Positions 12,629 through 22,003 are shown, counted from the first letter of the stretch. The stretch: 32,285 nt of DNA from Flavobacteriales bacterium (GCA_022447625.1 JAKVAX010000031.1:1-32285); one strand, 5' to 3'. Numbers and translations: made by a program. The notes: generated by a model from the sequence alone, not told the origin.

Positions 12629-14447
12629 GGAGATTTTCCAGTTTCATTTCGTGGTGACGAAGCAGGTAGACATGTTCATTTTCATATCCGCTTTCCATTC
12701 CTGTTTTGCGGTAATCGAAGGCAATGTGAAGAAGACCGCTTCGGTCGATAGACTCGAAGTTATTTGGGAAGTTGATTCCGTATTGAATCAATCCGCAGCC
12801 ATAGAACATCATGATGTCATACCCTAGGAAGGCGTACTTGCTAGGGTCTACTTGGAACTCCTTTTGGTACGCATCAGCAAAGTGAGTTACCGAAGGGTTT
12901 TCGTAATCAAGGTATTGTGCTGAAGGAACAGCCAATTGCGTTCGATTCTTGTACGTGATTTCCAAGAAGTCGTAGTTCAACCAATCATCTGGAGCGTACA
13001 TCAAGACTTGGAATTCTTCTTCATTCAGAAGTTGAATTTTACTCTGCAAATTGGCAATCATACTGCGGCTCTGATTTCCAGCAGGCACCACAATGATATT
13101 GCGCTGCGCCTTGCTCAGCTTCGCTTCAAACTCGCCAACGAACTTGCTACTTCCTTCGATCTCCGTATACCCTTGAAGCGTCATATTCGGAGATGCTTTC
13201 AAGGCTTGATCGTAGTACTTCTTAAAGAGCTGCACCATGCGAGCATCCTTCACGTCTTTACTGTTGATGAGGATGACGTTTTCACCGGCATGCGTATTCG
13301 CTACATGCTCCGCCATGGCCTTCATTTCCGACTCCATAGAAGGGAACACCTTGCTGAGGTTTGGGTTGCTCAAGAGAACCTTGTTCGACTGCGGTACAGG
13401 ACAAACAACATGAATCCCTTTGCGTGAAGCGTAAGAAGAAACTTTCTCGATTGACTTGCGCTGAAGGGGGCCAATAATGAGGTCGGCGTTCTTCACTTCA
13501 TCGCGTTGCAGCGCTGACAATACATCGGCCTCGGTCGTCGCGTCAATGAAGGTAACGTTGAGGTTCGCACCACGCTTTTTAAGGCTATCTAAGGCGAAGG
13601 TCATTCCACGGTAGAAGCTCATTGAAATTTCTCGGAGACGTTCTGTTTTTCCTTCTCGATCGAATCCTTCTTCTCCTTCTTCAATGAAAGCGGTTTGCAA
13701 GCCAAAAGGCATCATAACCACCACGTTGTAACGTGATTTGATGAATACCGTGTCTTTCATTTCAAGATTGTATTCAATCTCCTCAGTTTGCTGCACAAAA
13801 AGCTCGTTGCGAATAGGGATCAAAATTTCTTCTCCAGCTTTCAGCCCTGCTGGCAGACCACCGTTCAACTTCTCAATTTCATCTGGGTCTACACCGTACT
13901 TTCGAGAGATACCGTAAAGGGTTTCTCCCATTTGCACGAGATGCTTTTCCCATCCGTCATTGGGTCCAGGCTCAATAACCTCCGTTGACGGCATATCGAG
14001 ATCGTTTTGAGGGATCTTCAATTCCGTGCCAGGCTGAAGGCTTAGTTCGACACCTGGATTCAGTTCTAGAATGCGGTTGATATCACAATTGTACTGACGG
14101 CTAATACCGTAAAGCGTTTCCTTTCGCTTCACGCGGTGAATCATAAACCCGCCTTCAATGCGCACAGGATTCGTCCAAACATCGCTGTTGACTTCTCCTT
14201 GAGCTGGGATGTAGAGGGTTTGACCAATTTGAAGTCCATCCTTCGCCATCGGATTTTCGGCGGTGATCGTTTCCACGGTAGTGTTATACAGCTTAGAAAT
14301 ACCGTACAGCGTATGGCCCTGCTCTACTGTATGCACGTAGTAGGTCTTACCGTCTTTCTCCATAGTCACCTTGTCACCTTGAGCTTGAAGGTCAGCGACC
14401 CATAGCAGCATCAGTGAGCAAAGTAGGTATGTCAGTAGTCTTTTCAT
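12618..14447 (-). CDS. LysM-repeat protein with periplasmic-binding (PBP1-type) domain
   Basis: A 609-aa exported protein. The signal peptide (MKRLLTYLLCSLMLLWVADL, then QAQ) fixes the start at 14447, not the in-frame ATG at 14486. Three LysM peptidoglycan-binding repeats follow, each with the 'GxTLYGISRxY' core (about residues 38-80, 100-145 and 167-212). A region of about 350 residues then resembles the type-1 periplasmic-binding fold of amino-acid receptors and LpoA ('ADLIGPLQRKSIEKVSSYA', 'VVPAGNQSRSMIA'). Domain order suggests a cell-wall-anchored sensor or a regulator of peptidoglycan synthesis rather than a transport receptor, as no ABC genes are nearby. It lies 29 bp after guaA and overlaps hemF by 11 bp. 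Confidence 0.88.
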   Translation of the reverse strand: MKRLLTYLLCSLMLLWVADLQAQGDKVTMEKDGKTYYVHTVEQGHTLYGISKLYNTTVETITAENPMAKDGLQIGQTLYIPAQGEVNSDVWTNPVRIEGGFMIHRVKRKETLYGISRQYNCDINRILELNPGVELSLQPGTELKIPQNDLDMPSTEVIEPGPNDGWEKHLVQMGETLYGISRKYGVDPDEIEKLNGGLPAGLKAGEEILIPIRNELFVQQTEEIEYNLEMKDTVFIKSRYNVVVMMPFGLQTAFIEEGEEGFDREGKTERLREISMSFYRGMTFALDSLKKRGANLNVTFIDATTEADVLSALQRDEVKNADLIIGPLQRKSIEKVSSYASRKGIHVVCPVPQSNKVLLSNPNLSKVFPSMESEMKAMAEHVANTHAGENVILINSKDVKDARMVQLFKKYYDQALKASPNMTLQGYTEIEGSSKFVGEFEAKLSKAQRNIIVVPAGNQSRSMIANLQSKIQLLNEEEFQVLMYAPDDWLNYDFLEITYKNRTQLAVPSAQYLDYENPSVTHFADAYQKEFQVDPSKYAFLGYDIMMFYGCGLIQYGINFPNNFESIDRSGLLHIAFDYRKTGMESGYENEHVYLLRHHEMKLENLHAH

Positions 14448-14476
14448 TGTCTTTGAGACGTTGCTGATCAGCTTTG

Positions 14477-16009
14477 TTACTCCCATTCGATGGTAGCAGG
14501 GGGCTTCGAGCTGATATCATATACAACGCGGTTAATGCCTTTAACCTTGTTGATGATCTCGTTCGAAACCTTTCCAAGGAATTCATAAGGCAAATGACAC
14601 CAGTCTGCGGTCATTCCATCAGTAGAAGAAACCGCACGCAGTGCTACCGCTTGTTCGTAAGTGCGTTCATCTCCCATAACACCCACACTTTGCACTGGAA
14701 GCAAGATAGTACCTGCCTGCCATACATCATCATACAAATCGTGTGCCTTAAGTCCATTAATCCATATGTGATCCACTTCTTGCAGTATTCGCACTTTATC
14801 TTCTGTGATATCACCGAGAATGCGAATTCCGAGCCCTGGACCTGGGAATGGGTGTCTTCCAAGGATGGATTGCTTGATGCCTAATGCACGTCCTACGCGG
14901 CGTACTTCGTCTTTGAATAACAGGCGAAGCGGCTCCACAACTTCCAATTTCATAAAGTCTGGTAAACCGCCAACGTTGTGGTGGCTTTTGATCGTAGCGC
15001 TTGGTCCTCCTGTTGCACTCACTGATTCAATCACATCAGGGTAAATGGTTCCTTGTCCGAGGAATTTTACGTCTGAAATCTGATTGGCTTCGTCGTCGAA
15101 GACTTCGATGAAGGTTTTACCAATGGCTTTTCGTTTTCCTTCGGGGTCTGAAATTCCCGCTAGCGCGGAATAGAATCGATTTGCTGCACGTACTCCTTTC
15201 ACATTCAACCCCATGTCTTGGTAGCTCTGAAGCACGTCTTCGAATTCATTTTTACGAAGTAGCCCGTTGTCTACGAAGATGCAGTACAGGTTCTTTCCGA
15301 TGGCTTGATGCAAAAGAACGGCAGCCACAGATGAATCAACACCACCACTCAATCCAAGAACAACCTTATCGTTGCCAATCTTATCCTTGAGTTTTCCAAC
15401 CGTTTCATCGATGAACGATTGTGGCGTCCAATCTTGAGTGCATCCACAAATCTTTACAGTGAAGTTTTCAAGGAGCGTTGTCCCTTCTTCACTGTGGTAA
15501 ACCTCAGGGTGGAATTGGATGGCGAAAGTTTCGTCAGTCGTGCTTTCAAAACCGGCATACTTGACGTCGTTGGTAGAACAAATCAAGCGGTAATCTTCGC
15601 CAATTGATTGAATAGTGTCAGCGTGTGACATCCACACTTGAGACCCCTCATTCATGCCTTGAAGTAATCGGCTATTGGAATCAATCGTTGCCAGATGAGC
15701 GCGTCCATACTCACGTGTATTGGAAGCTTCTACTGAACCTCCGTAGTTCTGAGCGATGTATTGTGCTCCGAAACATACGGCGAGCATTGGAACTTTTCCG
15801 CGGTAGCGATCAAGATCAGGAGTTGGAGATTTTTCATCTCTCACAGAAAACGGACTCCCTGAAAGAATCACGCCTTTCACAGATTCATCAAGCTCAGGCG
15901 CTTTGTTCCATGGAATGATCTCTGAATAGATATTCAATTCGCGAATTCGGCGTCCGATCAACTGAGTGTACTGTGACCCGAAGTCAAGGATGAGGATCTT
16001 CTCGTGCAT
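14477..16009 (-). CDS. guaA: GMP synthase (glutamine-hydrolysing)
   Basis: This enzyme makes GMP from XMP, ATP and glutamine. The 510-aa length is typical. An N-terminal class-I glutamine amidotransferase domain (about 1-190) shows nucleophile C79 (LAVCFGAQY) and the His/Glu of '[12 protein letters not shown]'. It is followed by the ATP-pyrophosphatase P-loop ([12 protein letters not shown], about 220-232) and the C-terminal dimerisation domain ending in IEWE. The start at 16009 ([19 protein letters not shown]) matches the family. A longer in-frame ATG at 16159 would overlap the divergent maf gene and adds unrelated residues. A TAATTTTG box lies 5 bp before the ATG. It heads an operon with the LysM protein and hemF. 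Confidence 0.98.
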   Translation of the reverse strand: MHEKILILDFGSQYTQLIGRRIRELNIYSEIIPWNKAPELDESVKGVILSGSPFSVRDEKSPTPDLDRYRGKVPMLAVCFGAQYIAQNYGGSVEASNTREYGRAHLATIDSNSRLLQGMNEGSQVWMSHADTIQSIGEDYRLICSTNDVKYAGFESTTDETFAIQFHPEVYHSEEGTTLLENFTVKICGCTQDWTPQSFIDETVGKLKDKIGNDKVVLGLSGGVDSSVAAVLLHQAIGKNLYCIFVDNGLLRKNEFEDVLQSYQDMGLNVKGVRAANRFYSALAGISDPEGKRKAIGKTFIEVFDDEANQISDVKFLGQGTIYPDVIESVSATGGPSATIKSHHNVGGLPDFMKLEVVEPLRLLFKDEVRRVGRALGIKQSILGRHPFPGPGLGIRILGDITEDKVRILQEVDHIWINGLKAHDLYDDVWQAGTILLPVQSVGVMGDERTYEQAVALRAVSSTDGMTADWCHLPYEFLGKVSNEIINKVKGINRVVYDISSKPPATIEWE

Positions 16010-16014
16010 GGGCG

Positions 16015-16022
16015 CAAAATTA
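16015..16022 (-). promoter_or_regulatory. Bacteroidota -7 box TAATTTTG for the guaA operon
   Basis: A perfect TAnnTTTG match, 5 bp upstream of the guaA ATG, in the 95-bp gap shared with maf. It predicts a very short or absent leader. No clear -33 TTTG stands at the usual distance. Confidence 0.5.
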
Positions 16023-16104
16023 CACTTTGAATCAGGCTCAGCATAACTTTTGAGGTGCTTCTTTTCAACTTTGTATGCCCAGTTTATGGACGTATTTTCG
16101 CGGC

Positions 16105-16686
16105 ATGATCTTAAGCAATCTAGAAGGGAAGCGTGTGATCCTTGCGAGCAAGAGTCCACGACGCCAACAACTCATCCAAGGATTAGGTATTGACATAGAG
16201 ATTCGTACCAAGGAAGTGGAAGAGGATTTTTCGTCGGAGCTCAAGCGTGAAGAGGTGGCGCGTTATTTGGCAGAGAAGAAGGCCAACGCTTTCCTTGAAG
16301 ATCTTAAAGAAGATGAGATTGTCATTACTGGAGATACCACCGTTTACCTCAATGGTGATATTCTCAACAAGCCTGAAGATCGCGACGATGCGGTTCGAAT
16401 GTTGAAACTGCTTTCGGGTCAAACGCATACTGTTATTACCGGGGTGTGTTTGATTTCGCTAACGCGGAAAGTGGTACTTCACGATGAGACGGATGTTTCC
16501 TTTCGAGAACTCACAGATGAAGAGATCAACTACTACATCGACGTTCACCAGCCTTTCGACAAAGCAGGCTCATATGGCGCTCAAGACTTCATCGGCTTCG
16601 TTGGAATTGAAGATATGCATGGCTCATTCTACAATGTCATGGGCTTCCCTCTCCATAAGGTCTACGCCGAATTGGCGAAGTTCTAA
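16105..16686 (+). CDS. maf: Maf-family nucleoside triphosphate pyrophosphatase
   Basis: A 193-aa cytoplasmic pyrophosphatase of the Maf/HAM1-like fold that hydrolyses non-canonical or canonical nucleotides, such as dTTP/UTP or modified pyrimidines, to the monophosphate. Family markers are '[19 protein letters not shown]' near the N-terminus with the conserved SxSPRR, 'KANAF', '[19 protein letters not shown]' and '[19 protein letters not shown]' followed by IG. The last set, with KAGSYGAQ, is typical of the YhdE-like (dTTP/UTP) branch. The ATG at 16105 is chosen over 16075 because homology begins there and the upstream residues read through the divergent promoter. The 15-bp sequence after the stop (16687-16701) forms CCCCC-ATTAA-GGGGG. 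Confidence 0.93.
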   Translation: MILSNLEGKRVILASKSPRRQQLIQGLGIDIEIRTKEVEEDFSSELKREEVARYLAEKKANAFLEDLKEDEIVITGDTTVYLNGDILNKPEDRDDAVRMLKLLSGQTHTVITGVCLISLTRKVVLHDETDVSFRELTDEEINYYIDVHQPFDKAGSYGAQDFIGFVGIEDMHGSFYNVMGFPLHKVYAELAKF

Positions 16687-16701
16687 CCCCCATTAAGGGG
16701 G
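16687..16701 (+). terminator. GC-rich hairpin after maf, no T-run
   Basis: CCCCC-ATTAA-GGGGG is a perfect 5-bp all-GC stem directly following the maf stop. No T-tract follows, so it may only slow polymerase or protect the mRNA end. Confidence 0.3.
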
Positions 16702-16773
16702 ATGTGTAATTGACACATTTACTGGAAATTGTCCTCGTAAAAACATACCTTAAAGGAGTCTGAAATTAACTCT

Positions 16774-19404
16774 ATGAAGTCTGTAAAGGGATATCTCCAC
16801 CCTGATGCTGTGGATATGCTGTTCCGCACCTCGGAACGTGCGACCAATACCGGAACGATTCTTTGCGATATGAACGATGGCGACATCATTCTATCTTCAG
16901 GTGCCCAGCAAATGCTGAAAACCAAGTCGCGATTTCCCGAAGACCATCAAGCCACTTTTCATCGATTTGGTCAACACATCATTCAACGTATTGAATTGGC
17001 TATGCAGGATGCTATGTCGTTCAAACGTTCAACAGAACTTCTTCTTGAAGACCAGTCGCAGAAGGCGATGCAATTTTTTCGACTGGTTGTGAGTCCTTCA
17101 GAAAAATTAGAATCACAAGGTTTAGTGATTGCAACGATAGCTGATGTTACACAAGAGCGCAAAATCCGGCATGATTTCAAGCTGCAGTCTATGTTGCTCG
17201 ATCAAATCCAGGATAGCATTATCGCAGTCGACAAGTTTGGGACAATTTTCTACTGGAATCAAGGAGCTGAGCGGATTTTTAAGTTGCCTAAATCAGAAAT
17301 GCTTGGGTCACATATTGATCGACTCGGCCCTGGTTTTGATGTTGCCATTTACGAGGAGATGCATCGAACGGGTGAAGCATTCAAGCAAGCCGAATGGTGC
17401 CATGAGCAAGCCGAAGACGGTGATGTGTGGGTGCGGGTCACAACGTGCCCTATAACGGATGAGGAGGGAGAGTTCGCGGGTGTGCTCGGAGTGTCAAAGG
17501 ATATTACCGAAGAGAAACGGCTTTCAATTGAAAATGAACGTCAGCGTTCTTATTTGGAGGCAGTATACGAGGCCACCGGCTTATCTACAATCTGCCTTGA
17601 CTCGAAGCGAAAAATTCGCATGATCAACAAACAAGCAAAGCAGTTGTTTTTCCAATCTGAGGGATTAGATGTGATTCCAGGAATGAAAGCTTCAGAGCTC
17701 AAGGTTGGAGATTGCGAGCTTCAAAAGTTGATTCAGAAGTATAATCAAGAAGAAAGGAGCTCTTTCGAGTCATACGTTAAGGTCAATGGTGAACCAAAAT
17801 GGCTAAACTGTGAATTACGACCATTGAATGTTCCAGGGCAAGAGGAACAGGAACCCGACCTCGTTCTGACATTCAAGGACATCACTGAGCAGAAGAGAAG
17901 TGAAATAACACTCATAGATACTGAGTCACGCTTCAGAAAACTTTTTGAAAGCAATTCATACGGGATTGCCATATATACTTTGAATGGAGTAGCTGTTGAA
18001 GCGAATCAAGCATATCAAGAGCTTACAGGTAGAACAAATGACGAATTACGTCATACCAATGTTCAAGAAATCCTACATCCGGAAGATGTCCCAGATTCTG
18101 ATTGTGCTACGTATATCGCAAAAACAGAATTTCCTCGTCTCAAACGTTTCGTTGATAAGGAAGGAACGATCAGATATGGGAATTTACATTTAAGCCTGCT
18201 GCCGTCAGTTTCTGGAGAAGATGAGTACATTCTTGCCATGGCTCGAGACGTGAGCTTTGAAGTCGAACTGGAGCAAAGTAAACGACGATTGGAAGACCGA
18301 CAACGCGTGTTGTTGGAGGATGGATTGGATGCGGTGTTCTTAATGAATCAAGAGGGACAAGTTCAATACGCTACCTCCTCCGTTAATAATGTCCTTGGCT
18401 TAAGGGATCAACAGGTGGAGGGGAATCACATTGACTTCGTACTAGGTTTATCTCCTGGAGACTTGAAGACCTTACTGGCAGACTTGCTCAAAGTAGACGA
18501 TTCAGATTCCATTGTGTTTTACACTCCGTGTAAGCAATCAAATGGTAGAAAGTGGCTAGAAGTTCACGCATCTAATCGCATGAGCAATCCATGTGTGCAA
18601 GGGATTGTAATGGTAATCAGAGATATCAGCATTGAACGTCAATATCTCATGGATCGGTGGCAATTCACGATGAAACTGGAACAGGAGAAGGAAGCTGCCG
18701 AAGAAGTTGGAAGAATGAAAAGTGCATTCCTGGCCAACATGAGCCATGAGATTCGTACACCATTGAATGGGATCATTGGGTTGTCAAATCTTATCAATCA
18801 CGAATCAGAAGAGGATCAAATCCAGGAATACGCGAGCATACAGAAAGAATCTAGTATGCGCCTTTTGGATACAGTAAATAGTATCCTGGACATGGCAAGA
18901 TTGGAAGCTGGCAAAACACAAGCATATCAGGAAAGAACAAAACTGTTATTGAATACGGAGCGTATCATCAAACCCTTCATTTTTTCTGCGGAAGGTAAAG
19001 GGCTTGAGTTTGTTTTTGACTCTCAAGTCTCGATCAATGATGAAGTTATGATTGCCTCTGGAGTGCTCAATTTGATTCTAAATAATCTCATAGCCAATGC
19101 CATCAAATTCACGGTTGAAGGACGTGTTCATGTCATTCTTCGGGAAGATGGTCCTGCTCACTTGTCTATAGAAGTGATCGACACGGGAATTGGAATCGCA
19201 GAAGAGAATCAAGAGAGAATGTTTCAGCCTTTCGAACAAGAAAGCTCAGGGTTTAATCGTCGATTCGAAGGGACAGGTCTGGGATTGGCTATTACTAAGC
19301 GCTTCGTGGAATTATCGAACGGTACCATAGAAGTTAAAAGTACAAAAGGAGTAGGTGCAACATTCATCGTGCGCTTACCAAAGTTTATCAATAAAAAGCG
19401 ATGA
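16774..19404 (+). CDS. Soluble multi-PAS sensor histidine kinase
   Basis: An 876-aa kinase without signal peptide or membrane helix, so it senses a cytoplasmic or diffusible cue. Five PAS-like domains lie in tandem (about 15-130, 138-255, 262-378, 383-500 and 508-625). Most end in the usual 'DITEEKR'-type linker. A coiled segment leads to the HisKA dimerisation domain with phospho-acceptor H658 (MSHEIRTPLNG). The HATPase domain follows, with N-box NNLIANAIKF (770-779), G1 box DTGIGIA (D803) and G2 box GTGLGLA. It is a hybrid-type kinase lineage but carries no receiver; that is encoded by the next gene, which overlaps by four bases (ATGA). The ligand or cofactor cannot be told from the PAS sequences. 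The nearest neighbours (maf, selD) give no clue to the regulon. Confidence 0.95.
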   Translation: MKSVKGYLHPDAVDMLFRTSERATNTGTILCDMNDGDIILSSGAQQMLKTKSRFPEDHQATFHRFGQHIIQRIELAMQDAMSFKRSTELLLEDQSQKAMQFFRLVVSPSEKLESQGLVIATIADVTQERKIRHDFKLQSMLLDQIQDSIIAVDKFGTIFYWNQGAERIFKLPKSEMLGSHIDRLGPGFDVAIYEEMHRTGEAFKQAEWCHEQAEDGDVWVRVTTCPITDEEGEFAGVLGVSKDITEEKRLSIENERQRSYLEAVYEATGLSTICLDSKRKIRMINKQAKQLFFQSEGLDVIPGMKASELKVGDCELQKLIQKYNQEERSSFESYVKVNGEPKWLNCELRPLNVPGQEEQEPDLVLTFKDITEQKRSEITLIDTESRFRKLFESNSYGIAIYTLNGVAVEANQAYQELTGRTNDELRHTNVQEILHPEDVPDSDCATYIAKTEFPRLKRFVDKEGTIRYGNLHLSLLPSVSGEDEYILAMARDVSFEVELEQSKRRLEDRQRVLLEDGLDAVFLMNQEGQVQYATSSVNNVLGLRDQQVEGNHIDFVLGLSPGDLKTLLADLLKVDDSDSIVFYTPCKQSNGRKWLEVHASNRMSNPCVQGIVMVIRDISIERQYLMDRWQFTMKLEQEKEAAEEVGRMKSAFLANMSHEIRTPLNGIIGLSNLINHESEEDQIQEYASIQKESSMRLLDTVNSILDMARLEAGKTQAYQERTKLLLNTERIIKPFIFSAEGKGLEFVFDSQVSINDEVMIASGVLNLILNNLIANAIKFTVEGRVHVILREDGPAHLSIEVIDTGIGIAEENQERMFQPFEQESSGFNRRFEGTGLGLAITKRFVELSNGTIEVKSTKGVGATFIVRLPKFINKKR

Positions 19405-19778
19405 TTAGGGTATTGTATGTAGAAGATGATAAGATTAATAGACTCGTGTTGGATCGATACCTGCATGAAGACTTTGATGTAACTATGGCCGCTTCGTCGG
19501 GAGATGCATTGAAGTTGATGCAAGAACGGGAGTTCGATGTGGTGTTATTAGATATCAAATTAGGAATTGACGATTTAGACGGAATTGCGTTATTGAAGCA
19601 AATGCGTCAAGAATTTCCGTCCGTTGATTCGCGCTTTATTGCCGTGACAGCCTTTGCTGGAAGCGGTGAAGAACAAGAAATTATCAAGGTGGGCTTTGAT
19701 GCCTATCACGCTAAACCCGTAGATAAGCGGAGTCTAATCGATCAAATCAAAGCTGAGAATGCTAAGCGATCACACTGA
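19401..19778 (+). CDS. Single-domain response regulator (CheY-like receiver)
   Basis: A 125-aa stand-alone receiver domain. The acidic pocket is E8-D9-D10, the phospho-acceptor is D51 (VVLLDIKLG), the switch Thr is T83 (AVTAFAG), and the conserved Lys is K105 (HAKPVDK). It has no output domain, so it acts by protein-protein contact or as a phosphorelay intermediate. The ATG overlaps the kinase stop as ATGA, so the two are translationally coupled and almost certainly partners. Its last 17 bp overlap the 3' end of the convergent selD gene. The 'NRLVLDRYL' helix and 'KPVDKRSL' tail resemble receivers usually fused to hybrid kinases, which suggests the pair arose by splitting one. Confidence 0.95.
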   Translation: MIRVLYVEDDKINRLVLDRYLHEDFDVTMAASSGDALKLMQEREFDVVLLDIKLGIDDLDGIALLKQMRQEFPSVDSRFIAVTAFAGSGEEQEIIKVGFDAYHAKPVDKRSLIDQIKAENAKRSH

Positions 19779-20802
19779 TCTTACCTGCTTCTCCCAAGAC
19801 CATCTTTCCAATCGCTTCATGATGCAGTCCGTGCTGCTGTAATAGCGAAGCCACTTGACCTGCGCTCGAAGGATCACAGCTAACTAACAAGCCTCCACTC
19901 GTTTGAGGATCACATAAAAGATCTCTCTCAAACCCTTCATTGGCCTCAATGAAATGACCGTAGCTCGAGAAGTTTCGCTTCGTCCCGCCTGGAATAGCCC
20001 CTTGCGTATGGTAGTGTAGCAATGACTCCCGATCCAAGACGGTTGGGATGGAGACAAAGTTGATCTCCGCCTTTAAGCAAGCTGCTGTAGTTAGCTCGCT
20101 TAAGTGACCTAGTAAACCGAAGCCTGTAACGTCTGTCATGGCGTTGACGCCATCAACTTTCCCCAACTCAGCACCAATCTTGTTCAAGGTTTTCATGCTG
20201 TTCACAGCAGCTTTAACATGCTCATCGGAAGCTAATGATCGTTTTTGCGCAGTGGTGATCATGCCAACACCAAGACCTTTTGTCAAGAAGAGTATGTCAC
20301 CTACTTTCGCCTTGTCGTTCTGTTTCAGCTGATCTATCCCAACAATACCTGTTACTGCCAGTCCGAAAATAGGTTCTGGACTATCAATGCTATGTCCGCC
20401 AGCCAGTGGAATACCCGCTGCTGAACACACTTCTCGTCCGCCCTCCAATACTTGACCAGCTACTTCGGTGCTCAGTTTGTCAATCGGCCAACCAAGAATG
20501 GCGATGGCCATCATTGGCGTACCACCCATGGCGTAGATATCACTGATGGCATTGGTCGCTGCAATTCGCCCGAAGTCAGCGGCATCGTCAACGATCGGCA
20601 TAAAGAAATCAGTAGTGCTAACTACAGCTTGACCGTTTCCAAGGTCGTGAACGGCTGCATCATCCTTTGAGCTATTCCCAACGAGGAGCCCGGGGAAATG
20701 CTGGCTGCGATCTACTTTACTTAGAATATCGTCAAGAACGGCGGGTGAGAGTTTGCATCCGCATCCGGCTCCGTGGCTGTATTGAGTCAGTTTTACTTCC
20801 AT
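19762..20802 (-). CDS. selD: Selenide, water dikinase (Cys-type)
   Basis: This enzyme makes selenophosphate, the selenium donor, from selenide and ATP. The 346-aa length is normal. The active site GAGCGCKLSP has Cys14 where some orthologues use selenocysteine, plus Lys17, so no Sec decoding is needed for this gene. ATP/metal-binding blocks follow, such as 'DFFMPIVDDAADFGRIAATN', 'GGHSIDSPEPIFGLAVTG' and 'DVTGFGLLGHLSEL'. The ATG at 20802 overlaps the end of selU by 10 bp, indicating one operon. No selA, selB or selC is visible here, so the product probably feeds tRNA selenation by SelU. The 3' end overlaps the convergent response-regulator gene by 17 bp. Confidence 0.97.
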   Translation of the reverse strand: MEVKLTQYSHGAGCGCKLSPAVLDDILSKVDRSQHFPGLLVGNSSKDDAAVHDLGNGQAVVSTTDFFMPIVDDAADFGRIAATNAISDIYAMGGTPMMAIAILGWPIDKLSTEVAGQVLEGGREVCSAAGIPLAGGHSIDSPEPIFGLAVTGIVGIDQLKQNDKAKVGDILFLTKGLGVGMITTAQKRSLASDEHVKAAVNSMKTLNKIGAELGKVDGVNAMTDVTGFGLLGHLSELTTAACLKAEINFVSIPTVLDRESLLHYHTQGAIPGGTKRNFSSYGHFIEANEGFERDLLCDPQTSGGLLVSCDPSSAGQVASLLQQHGLHHEAIGKMVLGEAGKISVIA

Positions 20803-21812
20803 ATGTTTGAGGCAAGCAGCGCTTTGGCTGTTTCTTCAGGGTTTATTCCTTTGCCGTCAAAGGTCTGAACATTTTCTGCTTCTCGTTTACTAAGTCCGTG
20901 TGAATAGGTCTTATCATAGTAACGCAAACCGATAGTCGCAGCGCCTGCAAGATCTCCTTGATCGATCAGTTCTATGGCGAGCTGTACGTTTTGTCCGCCG
21001 AGTCGTTTGGTAATTCTTTCGAATCCTAACTTCAACAGATGGGGATCAATGTTACCATAGTCTTCAGCTAGAAAAGCTGCTCGCTGTTCCATGGTCCGTT
21101 CGATGAAAATCAATCGAGAATTCTTGATCTGATAAAGCAGTTCATCAGATACGTACACTCGTCCAATGGTTCTGCTTTCGTCTTCCATCCAGATCACTTG
21201 GTTGGGATCGAGTTTTCGAAGTTCGTCCCAAACTTTTACGATAAATGCTTCTGTTCCCGGCTGCTCCTCTTCGAGAAGGTTTCCAAAGGAGGACCCTTTG
21301 TGTTTGGCAATTCCTTCTAAATCAATTACCTGTGCCCCTTGTTCTTTCATGGAATGTAAAACCTGAGTTTTCGCGCTTCCGGTGAAGCCTCCCAATACTC
21401 GAAAATCAAAGTCATTTGAAATGGCGCGTCTAATTTCATTTCGGAAGGCTTTGTAGCCGCCTTCAAGAACATCCACTTGGAATCCAGCTGTAGTCAACAA
21501 CCAAGCCATCGAGTTTGAACGCATGCCACCACGCCAGCAGTACACACGTGCTTTGCCGTCTGGAGCTATTCGTTGGGCTGTACTAACAATAGAAGACATC
21601 TTAGGTCCCACGATATCCAATCCTACTTTGAGTGCTTGATCTGGACTGTGGTTTTTGTAGACCGTTCCTACCAAAGCACGTTCATTATTATCGAAAATGG
21701 GAAGGTTGATCGCCCCTGGAATATGCGCCTCTTCAAATTCTGCGGGTGTGCGGACATCCAGAATAGGCGAATTGAGCTCTTGGGCTAGGAATTCTTGGGG
21801 GGAAATCACCAT
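20793..21812 (-). CDS. selU: tRNA 2-selenouridine synthase (MnmH/SelU/YbbB)
   Basis: This enzyme replaces sulfur with selenium in mnm5s2U at the wobble base of certain tRNAs, through a geranylated intermediate, using selenophosphate from SelD. The N-terminal rhodanese domain (about 1-125) has the catalytic Cys in VYCWRGGMRS (C92). The C-terminal P-loop domain starts with GGFTGSAKT. The start at 21812 (MVISPQEFLAQ) gives 339 aa and aligns with the beginning of known rhodanese parts. An in-frame ATG at 21866 would add 18 residues without family likeness, so the 5' end is moderately uncertain. It lies upstream of selD with a 10-bp overlap and is divergent from the glgE operon. Confidence 0.95.
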   Translation of the reverse strand: MVISPQEFLAQELNSPILDVRTPAEFEEAHIPGAINLPIFDNNERALVGTVYKNHSPDQALKVGLDIVGPKMSSIVSTAQRIAPDGKARVYCWRGGMRSNSMAWLLTTAGFQVDVLEGGYKAFRNEIRRAISNDFDFRVLGGFTGSAKTQVLHSMKEQGAQVIDLEGIAKHKGSSFGNLLEEEQPGTEAFIVKVWDELRKLDPNQVIWMEDESRTIGRVYVSDELLYQIKNSRLIFIERTMEQRAAFLAEDYGNIDPHLLKLGFERITKRLGGQNVQLAIELIDQGDLAGAATIGLRYYDKTYSHGLSKREAENVQTFDGKGINPEETAKALLASNIWK

Positions 21813-21895
21813 GTGACGAAGGTAGGGTTTTTCAGAGTGCCTCAGCGAATCACCAGGACTCTTCAAATCTCATTTTCCCGTTACATTTTTGAACA

Positions 21896-21914
21896 TAGTG
21901 TCATAAGTACACTA
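21896..21914. promoter_or_regulatory. Inverted repeat TAGTGT-N7-ACACTA, candidate operator of the glgE operon
   Basis: A 19-bp site, TAGTGTCATAAGTACACTA, with perfect 6-bp arms, in the 191-bp divergent gap between selU and glgE. It ends 8 bp before the -7 box at 21923, so a bound dimer would cover the -33 region of the glgE promoter. The regulator is unknown and no transcription-factor gene is adjacent. Confidence 0.4.
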
Positions 21915-21922
21915 AGTATTAG

Positions 21923-21930
21923 TAGTTTTG
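21923..21930 (+). promoter_or_regulatory. Bacteroidota -7 box TAGTTTTG for the glgE operon
   Basis: A perfect TAnnTTTG match about 73 bp upstream of the glgE ATG, predicting a leader of roughly 65-70 nt. A TTTTTG lies upstream, but more than 30 bp away. Confidence 0.5.
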
Positions 21931-22003
21931 CCTCGATGATTCTCTCAAGGTGCTGAAGATTAGTGGGTAGAGTGTTAAATTGAGAGGACGAATCACCTGA
22001 AGT

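Noticed and set aside
12936-13427. 163-codon plus-strand frame
   Set aside because: It is the antisense shadow of the LysM/PBP1 gene, which has a signal peptide and clear domains.
16010-16159. Upstream extension of guaA by 50 codons
   Set aside because: The extra residues do not resemble GuaA, they cross the promoter box at 16015-16022 and overlap divergent maf.
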